From NCBI RefSeq assembly GCF_029784155.1, contig NC_073693.1, forward strand, positions 163,848,031 to 163,912,030: 64,000 bases of DNA, in the 5' to 3' direction. Made by a program: the position numbers and the translations under genes. The number at the start of each line of letters is the position of its first letter. Positions within the stretch are counted from its first letter, which is position 1. The stretch is from Uranotaenia lowii. Lineage: Eukaryota > Arthropoda > Insecta > Diptera > Culicidae. The notes beneath the pieces were generated by a model. It was given only the letters and a program-made list of their open reading frames with translations. It did not search any database and was not told where the DNA came from. Positions 34,141-46,068 of the stretch are shown one piece after another.

Positions 34141-36975
34141 TTGGCCATTATGACATTATCTCTCCTATAGTTATTTACAAACATTCTGCAACTTTGTGTT
34201 CAGTGCGCATTCAGGCGCTCAAACATCAAGTCAAAAGTCGATGTGATTTTTTTTATTTGCGATGTTTGACTTTAAAATGAATTCGAAAAACTCAAAACAA
34301 CACCCTACTTTATCGTCTTCTGAAGTGATTACTTTTAGACATTAGCATAGAAAACCTATTCGAATTTCACATCGCTATATTGACATCACTCACTTAAGTC
34401 AATTGAATGAAAGAGTGGTTCGAGCCTAAAGTATCCAATAAATCACCCAGATTTGTCTACTCCGAAGAGGTTTTCGGCTTCGGAATGAATGACATTTTTC
34501 CAAGAAGTCTGCCAATTCACACCGTATTAAAAATGAAACCCAGTCCCCAAACAATGGTGGTTCGTTAAAACCGTTCCATCATCTGCGTCTCGGCCTGCGT
34601 CTGACGGCAGCTCGATGGCCGTCACTGATCTCTGTACCAGAAAAAGTAATTTCGTTTAGCTGTCTCGTTAACGGCATCAGCAAAGCCCCTTCAGACTTGG
34701 TCCATCAGTTTTCTCTCGCTTTCTTTGGTGGAGATGAAGCAAAATAAATACAGAAAAAAAAAGATGGCTGCCAGGGTTGAACTCTACCTATGTTCATTTT
34801 TGCACGGAAAGTCCTTTCGGCAATTTCCCACGGTAACTTAATCCCGAGACATAACTCGCTCGAAAGCTCACCTTTGAAATGAGCGGAGGAACCAGTGAGA
34901 GCTGGTGAAAAAACAACACAACTTTCTACCAACCAACGAAATGCGATTCAACCTAATCTAAAAGATAGATACATATATTCGGAATCTCATTTTCTTCTGC
35001 ACTTCCAACATCCTTTGGATGAAAGATGGAAATTTCAGTGCTACCTTTTTCCCATCCTCTACTCGACATCTTCCAGCTTTTCTCAGCTGAGAAGGAAGAA
35101 ACTGTGTAGCAGCATAAGCATGTCGCTGTCATTTCCCATAAAACGCACAATAGATGGATGGATCAAGATTGTCCCGATGCGGGGAAACTGATACCGAGCT
35201 TAACTTGTAGAACGTATATTCTTTCCTTCCCGTCGTCGTCATCGTCGTTCCTTGCGATGAGTTTTTGAACGGAATTGACGATGTTTGGGCTCCAATTTGG
35301 TGCGTCGTAAACTCTTGCGGACCTTTCTGTTGATACTAGCCAACAAAACCCTTAATGATAAGCTGGCACGTTAAGGGTTAAGATATTTCTGGTTTTCTAA
35401 TATGGTCTGTCATGATTTTTGAACCTTGTTGGAAAATAAATTCAAAGGGAGCTGGAAATGCGAGTGGCTGGTTGAGTGTTGCATATACACATAAATAGCT
35501 ATGTTCGCTTAGAATCCGGGATAATAAAGCAACTGTTTCTCGGAAACGAATTGAAGTACAAATATGGTTAATACATCAAAACTTAACTTTTAAAAAAGGA
35601 GATGCATACAATTCAATACATTCATTTTTTAAAACAAAAATTTACCTTTTAATGAATGGTTATAACTTTTCTCAGCACACGGCGGGTTATATTCCAAAAA
35701 ATTTCATCGTACCGTACCAAAACATGGCCAATGCCAACTGCTTTCAGGATTTCAAGGCGTTTGGTGCAATTTTTTTATAATTTCAGATATATAGAAGGTG
35801 AAAGAGGGGGTATTTTTAAACATGCGACGCAACAGAAATGAGAGGTTTTCAGGGATTACAACGCACTCTGAAGCTCGATTGCAACGAAAGTTTGGATTTT
35901 ATCGACCATTTGATGTCACGTTTGATGTCGATGTAATTGAATTCAAATCGGTTTAGAAATAAAAACAACGCAAATAAAACTGTGATGTGGAACTAATTGA
36001 TCGTTCATTTTACGTATTCGTAATCGTATTGTTACACACATTGCAAATTTTTGATGAGTTAAAACTTAGAATTTTAGATTATTTTCAAACCATTATAACT
36101 TTTGGTTGCGTCAGACCATTTCGGAAAAAATAATAGATTTGATATATTTGATAGAATGATCATTTCTTTTATTTCGGACAGAAAATGATCACACATCTTA
36201 TCACGTTTACATATGAACTTAAAATGGACCGTTTATTTGGTCAACTCTCATAACTATAATTTTTCGTGCTTAAATGTGAAAATAAGGATCCTTAAGGCTG
36301 AAACGTAAAACCGCCAAGGTACGTAAACAGACATCTTAACGGTAGTCGGATAGATCAGTCGGCTTGTATACTTTTAGGCGTTTCAGTATTATGTCAGGAT
36401 GACAGAAAATGATGAGATCGATCACTTTTTTATTGTAACTCTAAGCGTATTTACCAAGATAAAAGCATTAATAAAACTTAAATTCAAAGCAAATCGATCT
36501 CTACTGGAATAAGTTGTTAATGAGAAACCAATGCTGCCTTTTTCGCAAGCAAAACCCTGTTGCAAACAAAATCGTATGATGTGACGCAACGAAAGTGGAA
36601 AGTAATTTGTTAATTCATAACAAAGGTTTTCACAAAATTTCGTTGAATTCCGTCTTTAAACAGGGCAAAAATCTTCGAAACCGTAAATAGTTTCAAAACT
36701 CTGAAAAGTGGCCTCGTTGTGCGACATAGGAAAAAGACTTTATCTTGTAACCCACTGCATAGAAAAACCCTTTTTATTGATTGCAAATTAAATATAAACT
36801 TGTGCTAAGCATGGTGATTCATAGTTTGTCTGGTTAAATTTGACAACCTAAAAGTTTCCAAATGATACGACACAACGCTGGAATGGGTCACATACATGAT
36901 TCGGAACAGTGCTTAAACCCCTGAATGCCCTCAAAAAAATACCAAGGCGCAAGGGTTTCTAAATATACAGATAAT

Positions 36976-39335
36976 ATTCAAGCTAGAGATGTACTGAATA
37001 GAGGTATTCGGCGAACCGCTTTTTCAGCTAACCGGTCAAACGAATATTCGGTCGAATATTCTATTAAGTTTTTGATGAAAAAACAAAAACAATTTGTCGT
37101 AACTCTCGATGATAATTTGGAATAAACCGTCTTAAAATTGCCTTGAACACACGATTCGAAAAAACGAACGTCTTTTACTTCCACATTTAATCACCAGCAT
37201 GACATATTTTTCTTTTTTTTTCATTCTTGTATGTGTAACGCTTACACGCTCATGATTTTTCGATCATTTATGGACCTACAATAAACTTGAATTTTCGTAC
37301 ACAGATTGCTAGCAAGAAATGTTCTAATTTTTCTAAAATTTCATATTTCTGAGTAAAGTGTTTAACTTTATCTATTTTCTCAATTCTATTCACTACACAA
37401 TTATTTCAATTTCCTTCTTTTTCTCCCATTTTAATACCCTTCATGTTTTGAGTTGATTATTTTCATCCAGGAAGGACATCAGATGACTTGTCGCTTCTAG
37501 GGCGTTCATCAACAAGGAGATTGAGTTCCTGTGAAATCTGAGGCAAAACATGTTGAAACAGATGCCGAGCCATTTGAAAATGCTTATTTCATAACGAATT
37601 AGATGAAGATCGATTTCGATGAAGATTTAACTTAGGTAGAATATTTTCAAAATAATTGTTAAAAACACCATATCTACATGAAAAATTAAAGACGATTTTT
37701 GAAAAAAAAAAAATTTAAAAAGGGCAAATCTGAACAAAATCTAGGCTTTATTTTCTTATATTAATGAGGAAAAAGAAAGAAAAAACTTGAAATTAAAAGT
37801 TTTTTCATTGAATCACAGCAGCAGTGCACAAATCGTATCCAAGGATCAAACAAAAATGTAAGTCTATTTTGAAATTTATTAAAAATCGGTTTTAAATACA
37901 AAATCGTAAAATTTTCAAAGAGAAATTTTAGGTTTTATTTGATTTAGCGAATTAAAACTGAATAAACCCGGGCAAAATCCGGAAAGTTTCAAACAATATC
38001 TGGACATTCCGGTCAAATTTAACTTATATCGAATTCTTTATTAGATTTATGAGCAAGCCTGGATGTATCAAGAAAATCAAAGAAAAGAAATACCGTCAAC
38101 TGGGGCAACATGCAACACTTTTCAACTTCAATGGCTTTCAAAATCTTAATGCTTACAAATCATCATACCTCTTGTACATCAAAAGTTTTAAGGTTGATGG
38201 GACACCAAACTGACGTAGTTTGAAAAAATATACGTTTTAACAGTTATTTTTAACTTTATAAAAATATGCGATTTTCACCCTAATGAGAAAAAGCGGTAAG
38301 TTGCAACAAACTCTGTAATTAATGAAAAATCAAATGAAAACGATTGAAAATTTAATGTTTTTGATACATTTGTAATGTCATAACGCATTAAGCACCAATT
38401 GCAGTAGTTTTTGGTTTTCATCCAATTAAATTTTCCCTTTTTCTGTCAAAAATGTTTTTATGAAAAAAGTGTTAATCTGCTGCATACATTTAGGGGTTAA
38501 AAATACTTAAAAATATTCTATTATCTTAAATCATGTAAATAAATCTTAGGATGGATGAAATTTTAATGTCAACAAACGCATAATGCAAAACAATCATATC
38601 TCAGCATATGGAAACGCGATTTATGAGATTTAGTTCTGATATATATTTTGTGACATTTTGCCCCAGTCAGCTGACTGAATTATAAAAATATTTATTTTAA
38701 AAAATTTGGTGGTTGCCCGAAAAATATTTATACACCAATAGTGTTGGTATTGTATAATGAAAGCAAAATAAAGTTTGTAGGTGATATTATTAAGCCAATC
38801 CGTCATACGAGGTAAAGTTTTTTACGGCATCGAAAAATGTTAAAATTTGTACATCTATTACTCGATATTTTAATTTTTTTATAAAAATCAAAAACTTTCA
38901 AAAACTCTTTCACGATGTTAAAAACTATGTCTTCAACAATTTGTTATCATTTAATTATAACTTTAATACAGTATATTGAAATAAAAAATTGAATGAGTGT
39001 TGTGGTATACAAATGTTGCATCTAACCCTGCCTTTGCATGATGCCCCGTTTGACGGTATAAAGCGATATTCGTCAGCATTCTCCTGTACAATCTACAGTG
39101 AAAGGTATACAGATATCCCTAAGATGCTGAACCATAAGGATTTGATAATTGTGTAGCTCTTTCAACATTACTTTAGGATATTTCATAAATTATCCAAAAT
39201 TATTTGAAAAAAATGGACAAGTCTGTTATTGTAGAAATTTAAAATTATTCGGCCTATTCGGCCGAATACTTAGCTCAACTATTCGGTGTACCGAATATTC
39301 GGCTACCGGATATTCGGTGCATCTCTAATTCAAAC
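36976..39335. mobile_element. hAT-like non-autonomous element (about 2.3 kb) carrying another element
   Basis: The element is 36984-39327. The termini TAGAGATGTACTGAATA and, in reverse, TAGAGATGCACCGAATA are inverted copies with sub-terminal ATTCGGC/GCCGAATATTCGG repeats. The flanks are ATTCAAGC (36976-36983) and ATTCAAAC (39328-39335), an 8-bp duplication with one change. An 8-bp duplication fits hAT. No transposase frame survives. The family D element at 38091-39058 is inserted inside it. Confidence 0.75.
38091..39058. mobile_element. TA-flanked TIR element, family D, copy 1 (964 bp)
   Basis: The element is 38093-39056, with TA outside each end. The left terminus is CCGTCAACTGGGGCAACATG (continuing CAACA) and the right terminus reversed is CCGTCAAACGGGGCATCATG. 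At 38478-38496 it holds, in inverted orientation, the same 19-bp block found in family C copy 2 at 58074-58092. No coding capacity. Confidence 0.8.
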
Positions 39336-39398
39336 GTCTGTATGTAAGCAACATGGCTGTTTTGGAAGGGAGGCTAATGAATTGTCGGATATACCAAT

Positions 39399-39776
39399 TG
39401 TAATGTCAGGGGATCGTATCACGGGCAATTATTTCGGGTTAAAACACCAACACACGACGCGTTACTTTACTAATAACAACCGTTTATTGAAATTCCAATT
39501 TTTAGGAAAACAACTTTATTTCACACGCGTTCTAATATAAAATACTTTTATTCTTCTGCTGTTGGTGACCGGTTTGGATGCTGTTCGTTCGAAAGATAAT
39601 TCTAAAGTGTATAACCGGAAATTACAAAATGTGCTTAATGCCGCGCAAACTATTGTGCATCGAGATGCGTTTTTCTAAGCAGGGCTGGACTGCAGTTTTC
39701 TAAGTAGGAGATGGATTCTGCTTAACGCAGTCAAGTTCAAATTCAAATTCATACAAATTAAAGCTAGAACCTATCA
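39399..39776 (-). repeat. 3' LTR of the BEL/Pao element
   Basis: 378 bp, TG...CA ends on either strand. It differs from the other LTR at only two positions I could find: 39399 (T versus A at 45691) and 39610 (T versus A at 45902). A poly(A) signal AATAAA (minus strand) lies at about 39483-39488. Confidence 0.95.
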
Positions 39777-39790
39777 TTCCGGCCACCTGA
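39777..39790 (-). promoter_or_regulatory. polypurine tract, second-strand primer
   Basis: On the minus strand CAGGTGGCCGGAA directly precedes the 3' LTR. Purine-rich sequence in this position primes plus-strand DNA synthesis in LTR retroelements. It is short and imperfect. Confidence 0.55.
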
Positions 39791-39874
39791 AATGCATATT
39801 TCACTACTAATACCTAGCCAGAATACAAATCAAATTATTTCCAATATAAAAAAACTAAACTCATGGCTTCTCAA

Positions 39875-42800
39875 TCAATCAACATTGATGTCACCTAGTG
39901 CGGGGGCGGCTGTCGATGACTCCTCCTCGTCCATCGTAGGTAACGGACACAGCTTGACCACAGCACGCTTGAAGATAGCACCAGTGGGTGTGCGGACGGT
40001 CACCACCCGTGTCACACCGTCAGCTCCAGGATGTAGTTCCATGATGCGCACGAGAGGCCAGCGCACGGGGGGTAACAGATCATCTTGAAGAATCATCACC
40101 TGACCGATTTTCAGATTCACTTGCTGCGGATTGGTAGTAGATTGCCTTTGCAGCTCTTTGAGGTATTCTGTCTGCCAGTGATACCAAAACAGCTGCTGCT
40201 TCTGTTGGATGACCTGATAGCGATTCTTCAGCCGGTTCTCAGGTACGTCCTTCAGGTCGGGATGTGGAATGGCTTGCAGTTGAGAGCCAATCAAAAAGTG
40301 GCTTGGAGTGATGGCTTCGAAATCGTTGGGGTCTTTAGACAAAGGAGCCAACGGTCTCGAGTTCATTGCTCCCTCGATTTGCGACAAAATCGTCACTAGG
40401 TCCTCGTACAGTAGAGAGGTGCTGCCTAACTGACGAACCAAATGTTTTTTCGCAACCTTCACGGCGGCTTCCCACAGGCCGCCAAAGTTGGGTGCACGCG
40501 GGGGGATCATTTTCCATTGTATGCCCTCGGTTGCGAGAGCGGTAGCGATACGATCGGTTTCCTTAGGGCTCGAGAACATTTCGTAGAGAGCGTGTAGCTC
40601 GTTTCGAGCTCCAACAAAATTTGTGGCATTGTCGGAGTAAATGTATTGGGGTTTGCCACGTCTGGCCACGAAACGTTGTAGAGCAGAGAGAAATGAGGCT
40701 GTGGATAGGTCCCCCACAAGCTCAATGTGAACTGCTTTTGTGGTAAAGCAGACAAATATGGCAATATAGGCTTTGGTGGGAGCAGATTTACGGTTCGGGG
40801 ACTTAACGAACACCGGGCCACAATAGTCAATGCCTGTTGATGCGAAGGGACGACTTGGGGTAACTCGGGCAAGGGGTATTTGGCCAATTGGTTGCTTGAG
40901 AGGATTAGGGTTTGCTCGAGTACAACGAAAACAGGTTCGAATTACGCTGCGCACAGCTCTTCTCCCATTTGTGGGCCAATATTCATTACGAACTACACCC
41001 AGAGTAAGCGCTATTCCTCCGTGAACCAATTTGTTGTGAAATGACAACAAAAGCATTCGAGTGAAACGGTGGAATCCGGGAAGCAGGATTTGGTGTTTGG
41101 TGCTAAAGGTTTCCATGGACAATTTGAGCCGGCCACCGACTCGGATTATTCCCGATGCATCAACAAAAGGGTTTAATAAACGCAGGGCGGATTTTTTCGA
41201 TACCGATTTCCCTTTTCGTAGTAAGTTCAACTCGGTGTGGTAACATTCAGCTTGAACTAATTTTACCAGGCAGTCTCTGGCAGATTCGAGTTCAGTGGGA
41301 GTGAGGGTTAGAGTGGATTCTTTGAGTTCTTTTCTCGCCTTCCGAGAAACTCGCAAACAATAAGCAGTCGTACGGAGCAAACGATTGTACGAGAATGATC
41401 GAGTAAACAAAGGGTTAAGTGGTGGTGGATTTTGGATTAGCAAGGTGGTGGTTTTGTGCTCAGTGTCTCCATCAACATTAGTGGTTCTCGGGATCTTCAA
41501 CTTCGGCCAATATTCCTCTCCCCTTCCCAACCAATCTGGTCCATCGGTCCATAGTTTGCAGGTCAGAAGCTGGTGCACAGTTAAGCCTCTGGAGACAACA
41601 TCAGCTGGGTTGTTTACTCCGGGAACATGCTGCCATGATGCGTTCTCCGTTAGGATGTGGATGTCTGCGACCCGATTAGCTACAAAGGTTTTCCAGGTTT
41701 GTGATGGTGCTCGTAGCCAATAAATAACAACCATCGAATCGGTCCAGTAGTAGATGGGTGCAGATTTCAGGTCCAGTGTGTCAACAACTCTCGTTGTTAA
41801 GCGAGCGCCTAGCTGAGCAGCGCAGAGTTCAAGTCTCGGGATGCTGCGTTTCTGAAGCGGTGCTACTCGGGATTTCGCCACCAGTAAGACCACCTTCACT
41901 TCCCCGTTGGCCTTCTCCGTCCGAGCGTAGATGCAGGCTCCATAAGCTGATTCGGAGGCGTCCGTAAAACAATGTAGCTGCACCTCCCCCCTGTCAAAGG
42001 CAAACCGCGGGATCCGAAACTCAGCTAGCGATGACAAGTCCTTTACAAAATCTTCCCACCTAGTTCGGATTTCATTTGGGACTTCCTCATTCCATTCGAT
42101 GGACATCAACCAAAGTTGCTGGATAAATATTTTCGCACGTACAACGACGGGGGCAATTAATCCCAAGGGGTCATAAAGTTGGGCAATTACGGAAAGAATT
42201 CGATTTTTGGTAATCTTTCCGTCGGTTGAGAATGGGGCAAATTTGAAACAAAATAAATCATGCTCGGGTTCCCAGGAAATTCCCAAGACTTTTACCACCT
42301 CTCCAGGTTCTGGGTTTTCAGTGCTAGGATGGGCTAGGTTTTCTGGTGGTACTCCTTCCAAAACTTCAGGAAAATTAGAGCACCATTTCCTCAAGGAAAA
42401 TCCTCCACGGCTCATCAGTTCGTCCATCTCCTTACGCAGTTGGATTGCTGTAGATATGGTTTCTTCACTCCGTACAAAATCATCCATGTAAAAATCTCGC
42501 TTCACAGAGGCTGCGGCGAGAGGAAAAGAAGCACTTTCATCATCCGCAAGTTGATGAAGTGTGCGGGTAGCCAAGAACGAGGATGGGCCCAAACCGTATG
42601 TCACTGTTGTCATCTCATATTTCGTAATCGGGTCGTTCGGGCTGAATCTCCACAACAAACGCAGAAGGGGTCGGTCATCGGGGTGAAGAACGATTTGCCT
42701 ATACATCTTCTCTATGTCAGCCAACAATACCACCAAATTTTTGCGAAAGCGGAGTAAGATGTCGAAAAGCTCATCTTGGATGACAGGGCCTACTCGGAGC

Positions 42801-45163
42801 GAATCGTTGAGAGAGAATCCAGTGCTTGTTTTTGCCGAAGCGTTGTAAACACTGCGTACCTTCGTAGTGGTGCTGGATTCTTTCAACACGGCATGGTGAG
42901 GAAGATAGCATACGACAGTAGGTTCTGGGTCGTCTACAGGTACCTCTCGCATGTGTCCCAGTTGGATGAATTCGGCCATAAAGGTATGATACCTTTCTTT
43001 AAGGATGGGATTTTTGTCCAATTTTCTTTCCAAGCTGATGAGACGGGCTTTAGCGTTGGAAAAAGACTCGCCTATCATCAATTCAAATCCTTCCTTCTTC
43101 GGATATTTTACAGAATATCGACCAGTGGAATCACGGCTTACCGTTTCCTTGAAGAAATCTTCACAATATTGATCATTGGGTGAAAGGGTGGGTTTGGAAT
43201 TTTCAAATTCGTCTATTTTCCAAAATTTTTCAATATTCTCGTTTAGGGTTTCCAAAATAGACGGACAACAAACCAGCGATTGGGGTATGGGATCTAAGGG
43301 CACTGTTCCTGAAACAAGCCATCCGAACCTACTTTCAACTAAGGTTAGGGATGGTGGGCCAATTTGCAACCGGCCACCCTGGAGGATTGCATAAAAGTGT
43401 TCGGCACCTATTATGAGGTCTACCTTTCGTGAGATGTTGTACTCGGGATCAGCAAGTGTGATGTCGTTCGGTATCTGCCAGTTTGCAGTAGTAATGGTTA
43501 CAGCGGGTAGATCGGCAGTCAGCTTTTTGAGCACCAAACAATTCAGGGGAATAGAGAAGTCATCAACTCTCGATCTCACTTCGGTGGTCACGGAGCAAAC
43601 TGCTCGAATGGGAGATTCACCAATACCAAGGATGGGTTGGTCAATACGATGACGAAGCAATCTTAGTTTCTGACAAAGGCGATCACTCATGAGACTGCTT
43701 TGTGATCCACTGTCTAACAGCGCTCGGACCAAATGCTCATTTCCATAGCCATCTAGCACCTTGACGACAACGGTCGATAGGAAGACGTTCATTCCACGGG
43801 ATTCTACAGCGGAGTTGGACGAGATCACTTCAGGATTTTTTGCCACTGTTGAGGATTCGTTGGCTTTCGGAGGATTCTGGGTTGTTCGGGTTTGTAGCCC
43901 GCTGGAATTTGGATTATTGTTCGATACTGATGCATCGAACCCAGGATGCAATAAGGAGTGGTGGCGTTTTTGACAATGCTTGCAGGAGAAGTTGGATTGA
44001 CAATTCCGGGCGAAGTGGTTTCCCCTGAAGCAATTGCTACAAATCCGCTTCGAGTTAACCAGGTTCAATCGATCTTTAAGCTGCATCTTTTCAAACACCG
44101 GACATCTCACCAAAGGATGATAATCGCGGCAAGCTAGGCATTCAGGTTGGGACCGTTCCACTGCAGTGTAGGAGTTGATTTTCGACGATGTAGGATTTTG
44201 GGGTTTAGTTTGCCTGACAGGGAGATTGTGCTTTGCTTGGGAAGAAGAAGTGGACATCTCAGCCGAAATGTGAAGGGATTCTAAAGTCCGGATTTTACGG
44301 GTTAGTACTTCGATGAGGTTTTCATACGTTGGTTCGTGATTAGCAGAGACAAATTCTTCCCATTCCTTCAGGGTGTAATCGTCGATTCGAGCGCACAGTA
44401 GTTGAACCAAGAGACTGCCCCAATGCGCGGTTGCTTCATTTAGTTGGTTGAGTATTTTGACATGCCGTTGGAAATCCTCTACAACAGCACGTAAACCAGC
44501 AGCGGATTTTCCCGAGACCTTCGAGTGGACAATTAGAGCTTGCAAGTGTTTCTTTTTTAATAAGTATGTATTGGAGTAGCGGTTAAGAAGTGCTTCCCAA
44601 GCTACCGCGTAGTTGTTTGCGGTGATGGTTAAGGATTCAATGAGTTTTAGCGCGTCACCTCGCAAAGCAGATCGGAGGTACTGAAACTTTTGGATGCATG
44701 GGATTTCTGGCGACGAGTGAATCAGTGATGAAAAGGAATCGCGAAACGTTAACCATTCATTCAGATCACCGTCAAATTTAGGCAATTCGATAGTGGGGAG
44801 TTTCACACCGGTTACATGAGCAATTGCTGGAGCACCTTGTTGGTTTAATGGATTGGTTGAGATTGGAGGAAGGGGAGGAACCTTGCTTACGAGACCACCT
44901 TTTACCCTAAAGTACTGCTCTTCCACCCTTGCCCTTACCTTCGCATTAGCTGCAGCAAATTCTGGTTCATCGTCGTACGTTTCATATTCTCCTTGGATCG
45001 CTTCGAAAGTTTCCATCAGGTTATCAAGTCGGGCCAGACGTATCGCTACCTCGTTCATGTCTCGCTCCTCATCGTAATTCGTCAGGAAGTCTTGGATGCG
45101 CTGTATGGAATCCAGGATGTTTTTCCGTTTCAGCTCCTTTGCCTTCATCTTCTTCTCCGCCAT
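39875..45163 (-). CDS. BEL/Pao Gag-Pol polyprotein (1762 aa, intact)
   Basis: Domains in order: a coiled N terminus; a BEL Gag-like region (~residues 110-270, KLPKFDGDLNEWLTFRDSF); CCHC zinc knuckle starting C375 (C-x2-C-x4-H-x4-C) followed by a second CxxC/H cluster; aspartic protease with DSGSQS, catalytic D484; reverse transcriptase with ADIEKMYRQI (motif A) and YMDD at residues 892-895; RNase H with CFTDASE and YWTDSM; integrase with a zinc-binding H-H-C-C region (CFRCTRAN), catalytic D1446 (GIDYCGP), D1511 (YSDNATNF) and E near 1565 (GGLWEAA); and a C-terminal tail with LLPPVRWPLVRI. Length and order match autonomous BEL elements. The ATG at 45161-45163 is about 0.5 kb inside the 5' LTR boundary. 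No stop or frameshift breaks it. Confidence 0.95.
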   Translation of the reverse strand: MAEKKMKAKELKRKNILDSIQRIQDFLTNYDEERDMNEVAIRLARLDNLMETFEAIQGEYETYDDEPEFAAANAKVRARVEEQYFRVKGGLVSKVPPLPPISTNPLNQQGAPAIAHVTGVKLPTIELPKFDGDLNEWLTFRDSFSSLIHSSPEIPCIQKFQYLRSALRGDALKLIESLTITANNYAVAWEALLNRYSNTYLLKKKHLQALIVHSKVSGKSAAGLRAVVEDFQRHVKILNQLNEATAHWGSLLVQLLCARIDDYTLKEWEEFVSANHEPTYENLIEVLTRKIRTLESLHISAEMSTSSSQAKHNLPVRQTKPQNPTSSKINSYTAVERSQPECLACRDYHPLVRCPVFEKMQLKDRLNLVNSKRICSNCFRGNHFARNCQSNFSCKHCQKRHHSLLHPGFDASVSNNNPNSSGLQTRTTQNPPKANESSTVAKNPEVISSNSAVESRGMNVFLSTVVVKVLDGYGNEHLVRALLDSGSQSSLMSDRLCQKLRLLRHRIDQPILGIGESPIRAVCSVTTEVRSRVDDFSIPLNCLVLKKLTADLPAVTITTANWQIPNDITLADPEYNISRKVDLIIGAEHFYAILQGGRLQIGPPSLTLVESRFGWLVSGTVPLDPIPQSLVCCPSILETLNENIEKFWKIDEFENSKPTLSPNDQYCEDFFKETVSRDSTGRYSVKYPKKEGFELMIGESFSNAKARLISLERKLDKNPILKERYHTFMAEFIQLGHMREVPVDDPEPTVVCYLPHHAVLKESSTTTKVRSVYNASAKTSTGFSLNDSLRVGPVIQDELFDILLRFRKNLVVLLADIEKMYRQIVLHPDDRPLLRLLWRFSPNDPITKYEMTTVTYGLGPSSFLATRTLHQLADDESASFPLAAASVKRDFYMDDFVRSEETISTAIQLRKEMDELMSRGGFSLRKWCSNFPEVLEGVPPENLAHPSTENPEPGEVVKVLGISWEPEHDLFCFKFAPFSTDGKITKNRILSVIAQLYDPLGLIAPVVVRAKIFIQQLWLMSIEWNEEVPNEIRTRWEDFVKDLSSLAEFRIPRFAFDRGEVQLHCFTDASESAYGACIYARTEKANGEVKVVLLVAKSRVAPLQKRSIPRLELCAAQLGARLTTRVVDTLDLKSAPIYYWTDSMVVIYWLRAPSQTWKTFVANRVADIHILTENASWQHVPGVNNPADVVSRGLTVHQLLTCKLWTDGPDWLGRGEEYWPKLKIPRTTNVDGDTEHKTTTLLIQNPPPLNPLFTRSFSYNRLLRTTAYCLRVSRKARKELKESTLTLTPTELESARDCLVKLVQAECYHTELNLLRKGKSVSKKSALRLLNPFVDASGIIRVGGRLKLSMETFSTKHQILLPGFHRFTRMLLLSFHNKLVHGGIALTLGVVRNEYWPTNGRRAVRSVIRTCFRCTRANPNPLKQPIGQIPLARVTPSRPFASTGIDYCGPVFVKSPNRKSAPTKAYIAIFVCFTTKAVHIELVGDLSTASFLSALQRFVARRGKPQYIYSDNATNFVGARNELHALYEMFSSPKETDRIATALATEGIQWKMIPPRAPNFGGLWEAAVKVAKKHLVRQLGSTSLLYEDLVTILSQIEGAMNSRPLAPLSKDPNDFEAITPSHFLIGSQLQAIPHPDLKDVPENRLKNRYQVIQQKQQLFWYHWQTEYLKELQRQSTTNPQQVNLKIGQVMILQDDLLPPVRWPLVRIMELHPGADGVTRVVTVRTPTGAIFKRAVVKLCPLPTMDEEESSTAAPALGDINVD

Positions 45164-45667
45164 GATGAGGTTAGGTTTAGAGTAGTGCAGGAACGGCTAA
45201 AATAAACGGAAGACCCAGGAAGCACCTTTCGGATGACGATACAGGGTTGGAATGGCACTCACCTGTGCCCATTCAAAAATAGGCCTTTGGTTTTATTAAA
45301 AAGCAGGAACTCTCGAACAACTGAATGGGATGACTTCCAAGTAGGATGATCACGGGTAGGGTGTCTCAAATTCCAGTGGATGGTTAGGATTGAAATCCGA
45401 TATTGGATGTGGATTTCCGTTCTTCCAGGATTTTCCCCAGGATAATTGTAGGTTAGGAACAGCAACTGTCACTTCAGGATAGTATACCACAACGGCAATA
45501 GCACCGGTATAGCAAAACGGATCGGTGATCCTCAGCAGGAACACGTGGAATTATGGAGCCTGTCTTAAACAGGCCTTGTACTTTTTGAGCAGGTACTGCT
45601 ATCTGGAACTCCGGGTGGTTGAATGGGATTGGGATTATCGTCGTGGTTGATCCAATGGTACACCCGT

Positions 45668-45686
45668 GATCCTGGTCACGGCACCA
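45668..45686 (-). promoter_or_regulatory. primer-binding site
   Basis: On the minus strand, TGGTGCCGTGACCAGGATC begins 4 nt inside the 5' LTR. A leading TGG complementary to tRNA 3' CCA is the standard signature of a tRNA primer site. The specific tRNA was not identified. Confidence 0.75.
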
Positions 45687-45690
45687 AATA

Positions 45691-46068
45691 AGTAATGTCA
45701 GGGGATCGTATCACGGGCAATTATTTCGGGTTAAAACACCAACACACGACGCGTTACTTTACTAATAACAACCGTTTATTGAAATTCCAATTTTTAGGAA
45801 AACAACTTTATTTCACACGCGTTCTAATATAAAATACTTTTATTCTTCTGCTGTTGGTGACCGGTTTGGATGCTGTTCGTTCGAAAGATAATTCTAAAGT
45901 GAATAACCGGAAATTACAAAATGTGCTTAATGCCGCGCAAACTATTGTGCATCGAGATGCGTTTTTCTAAGCAGGGCTGGACTGCAGTTTTCTAAGTAGG
46001 AGATGGATTCTGCTTAACGCAGTCAAGTTCAAATTCAAATTCATACAAATTAAAGCTAGAACCTATCA
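45691..46068 (-). repeat. 5' LTR of the BEL/Pao element
   Basis: 378 bp, matching 39399-39776 at a constant offset of 6292, with two substitutions. It should hold the promoter for the minus-strand transcript. No TATA box was identified with confidence. Confidence 0.95.

Larger units (their letters stand above)
31815..36975. other. mostly unassigned DNA
   Basis: No gene is supportable. Recognised sub-features (tandem duplication, tRNA-like sequence, LINE-like tail) are listed separately. Patches of higher GC and low repeat content around 34560-35300 could be intronic or regulatory, but nothing can be named. Frames of up to 174 codons (33017-33541, minus) overlap the tRNA-like repeat and are not gene-like. 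Confidence 0.45.

Noticed and set aside
39875..45205. Plus-strand frames (for example 40085-43394) within the BEL element
   Set aside because: Shadows of the intact minus-strand polyprotein.
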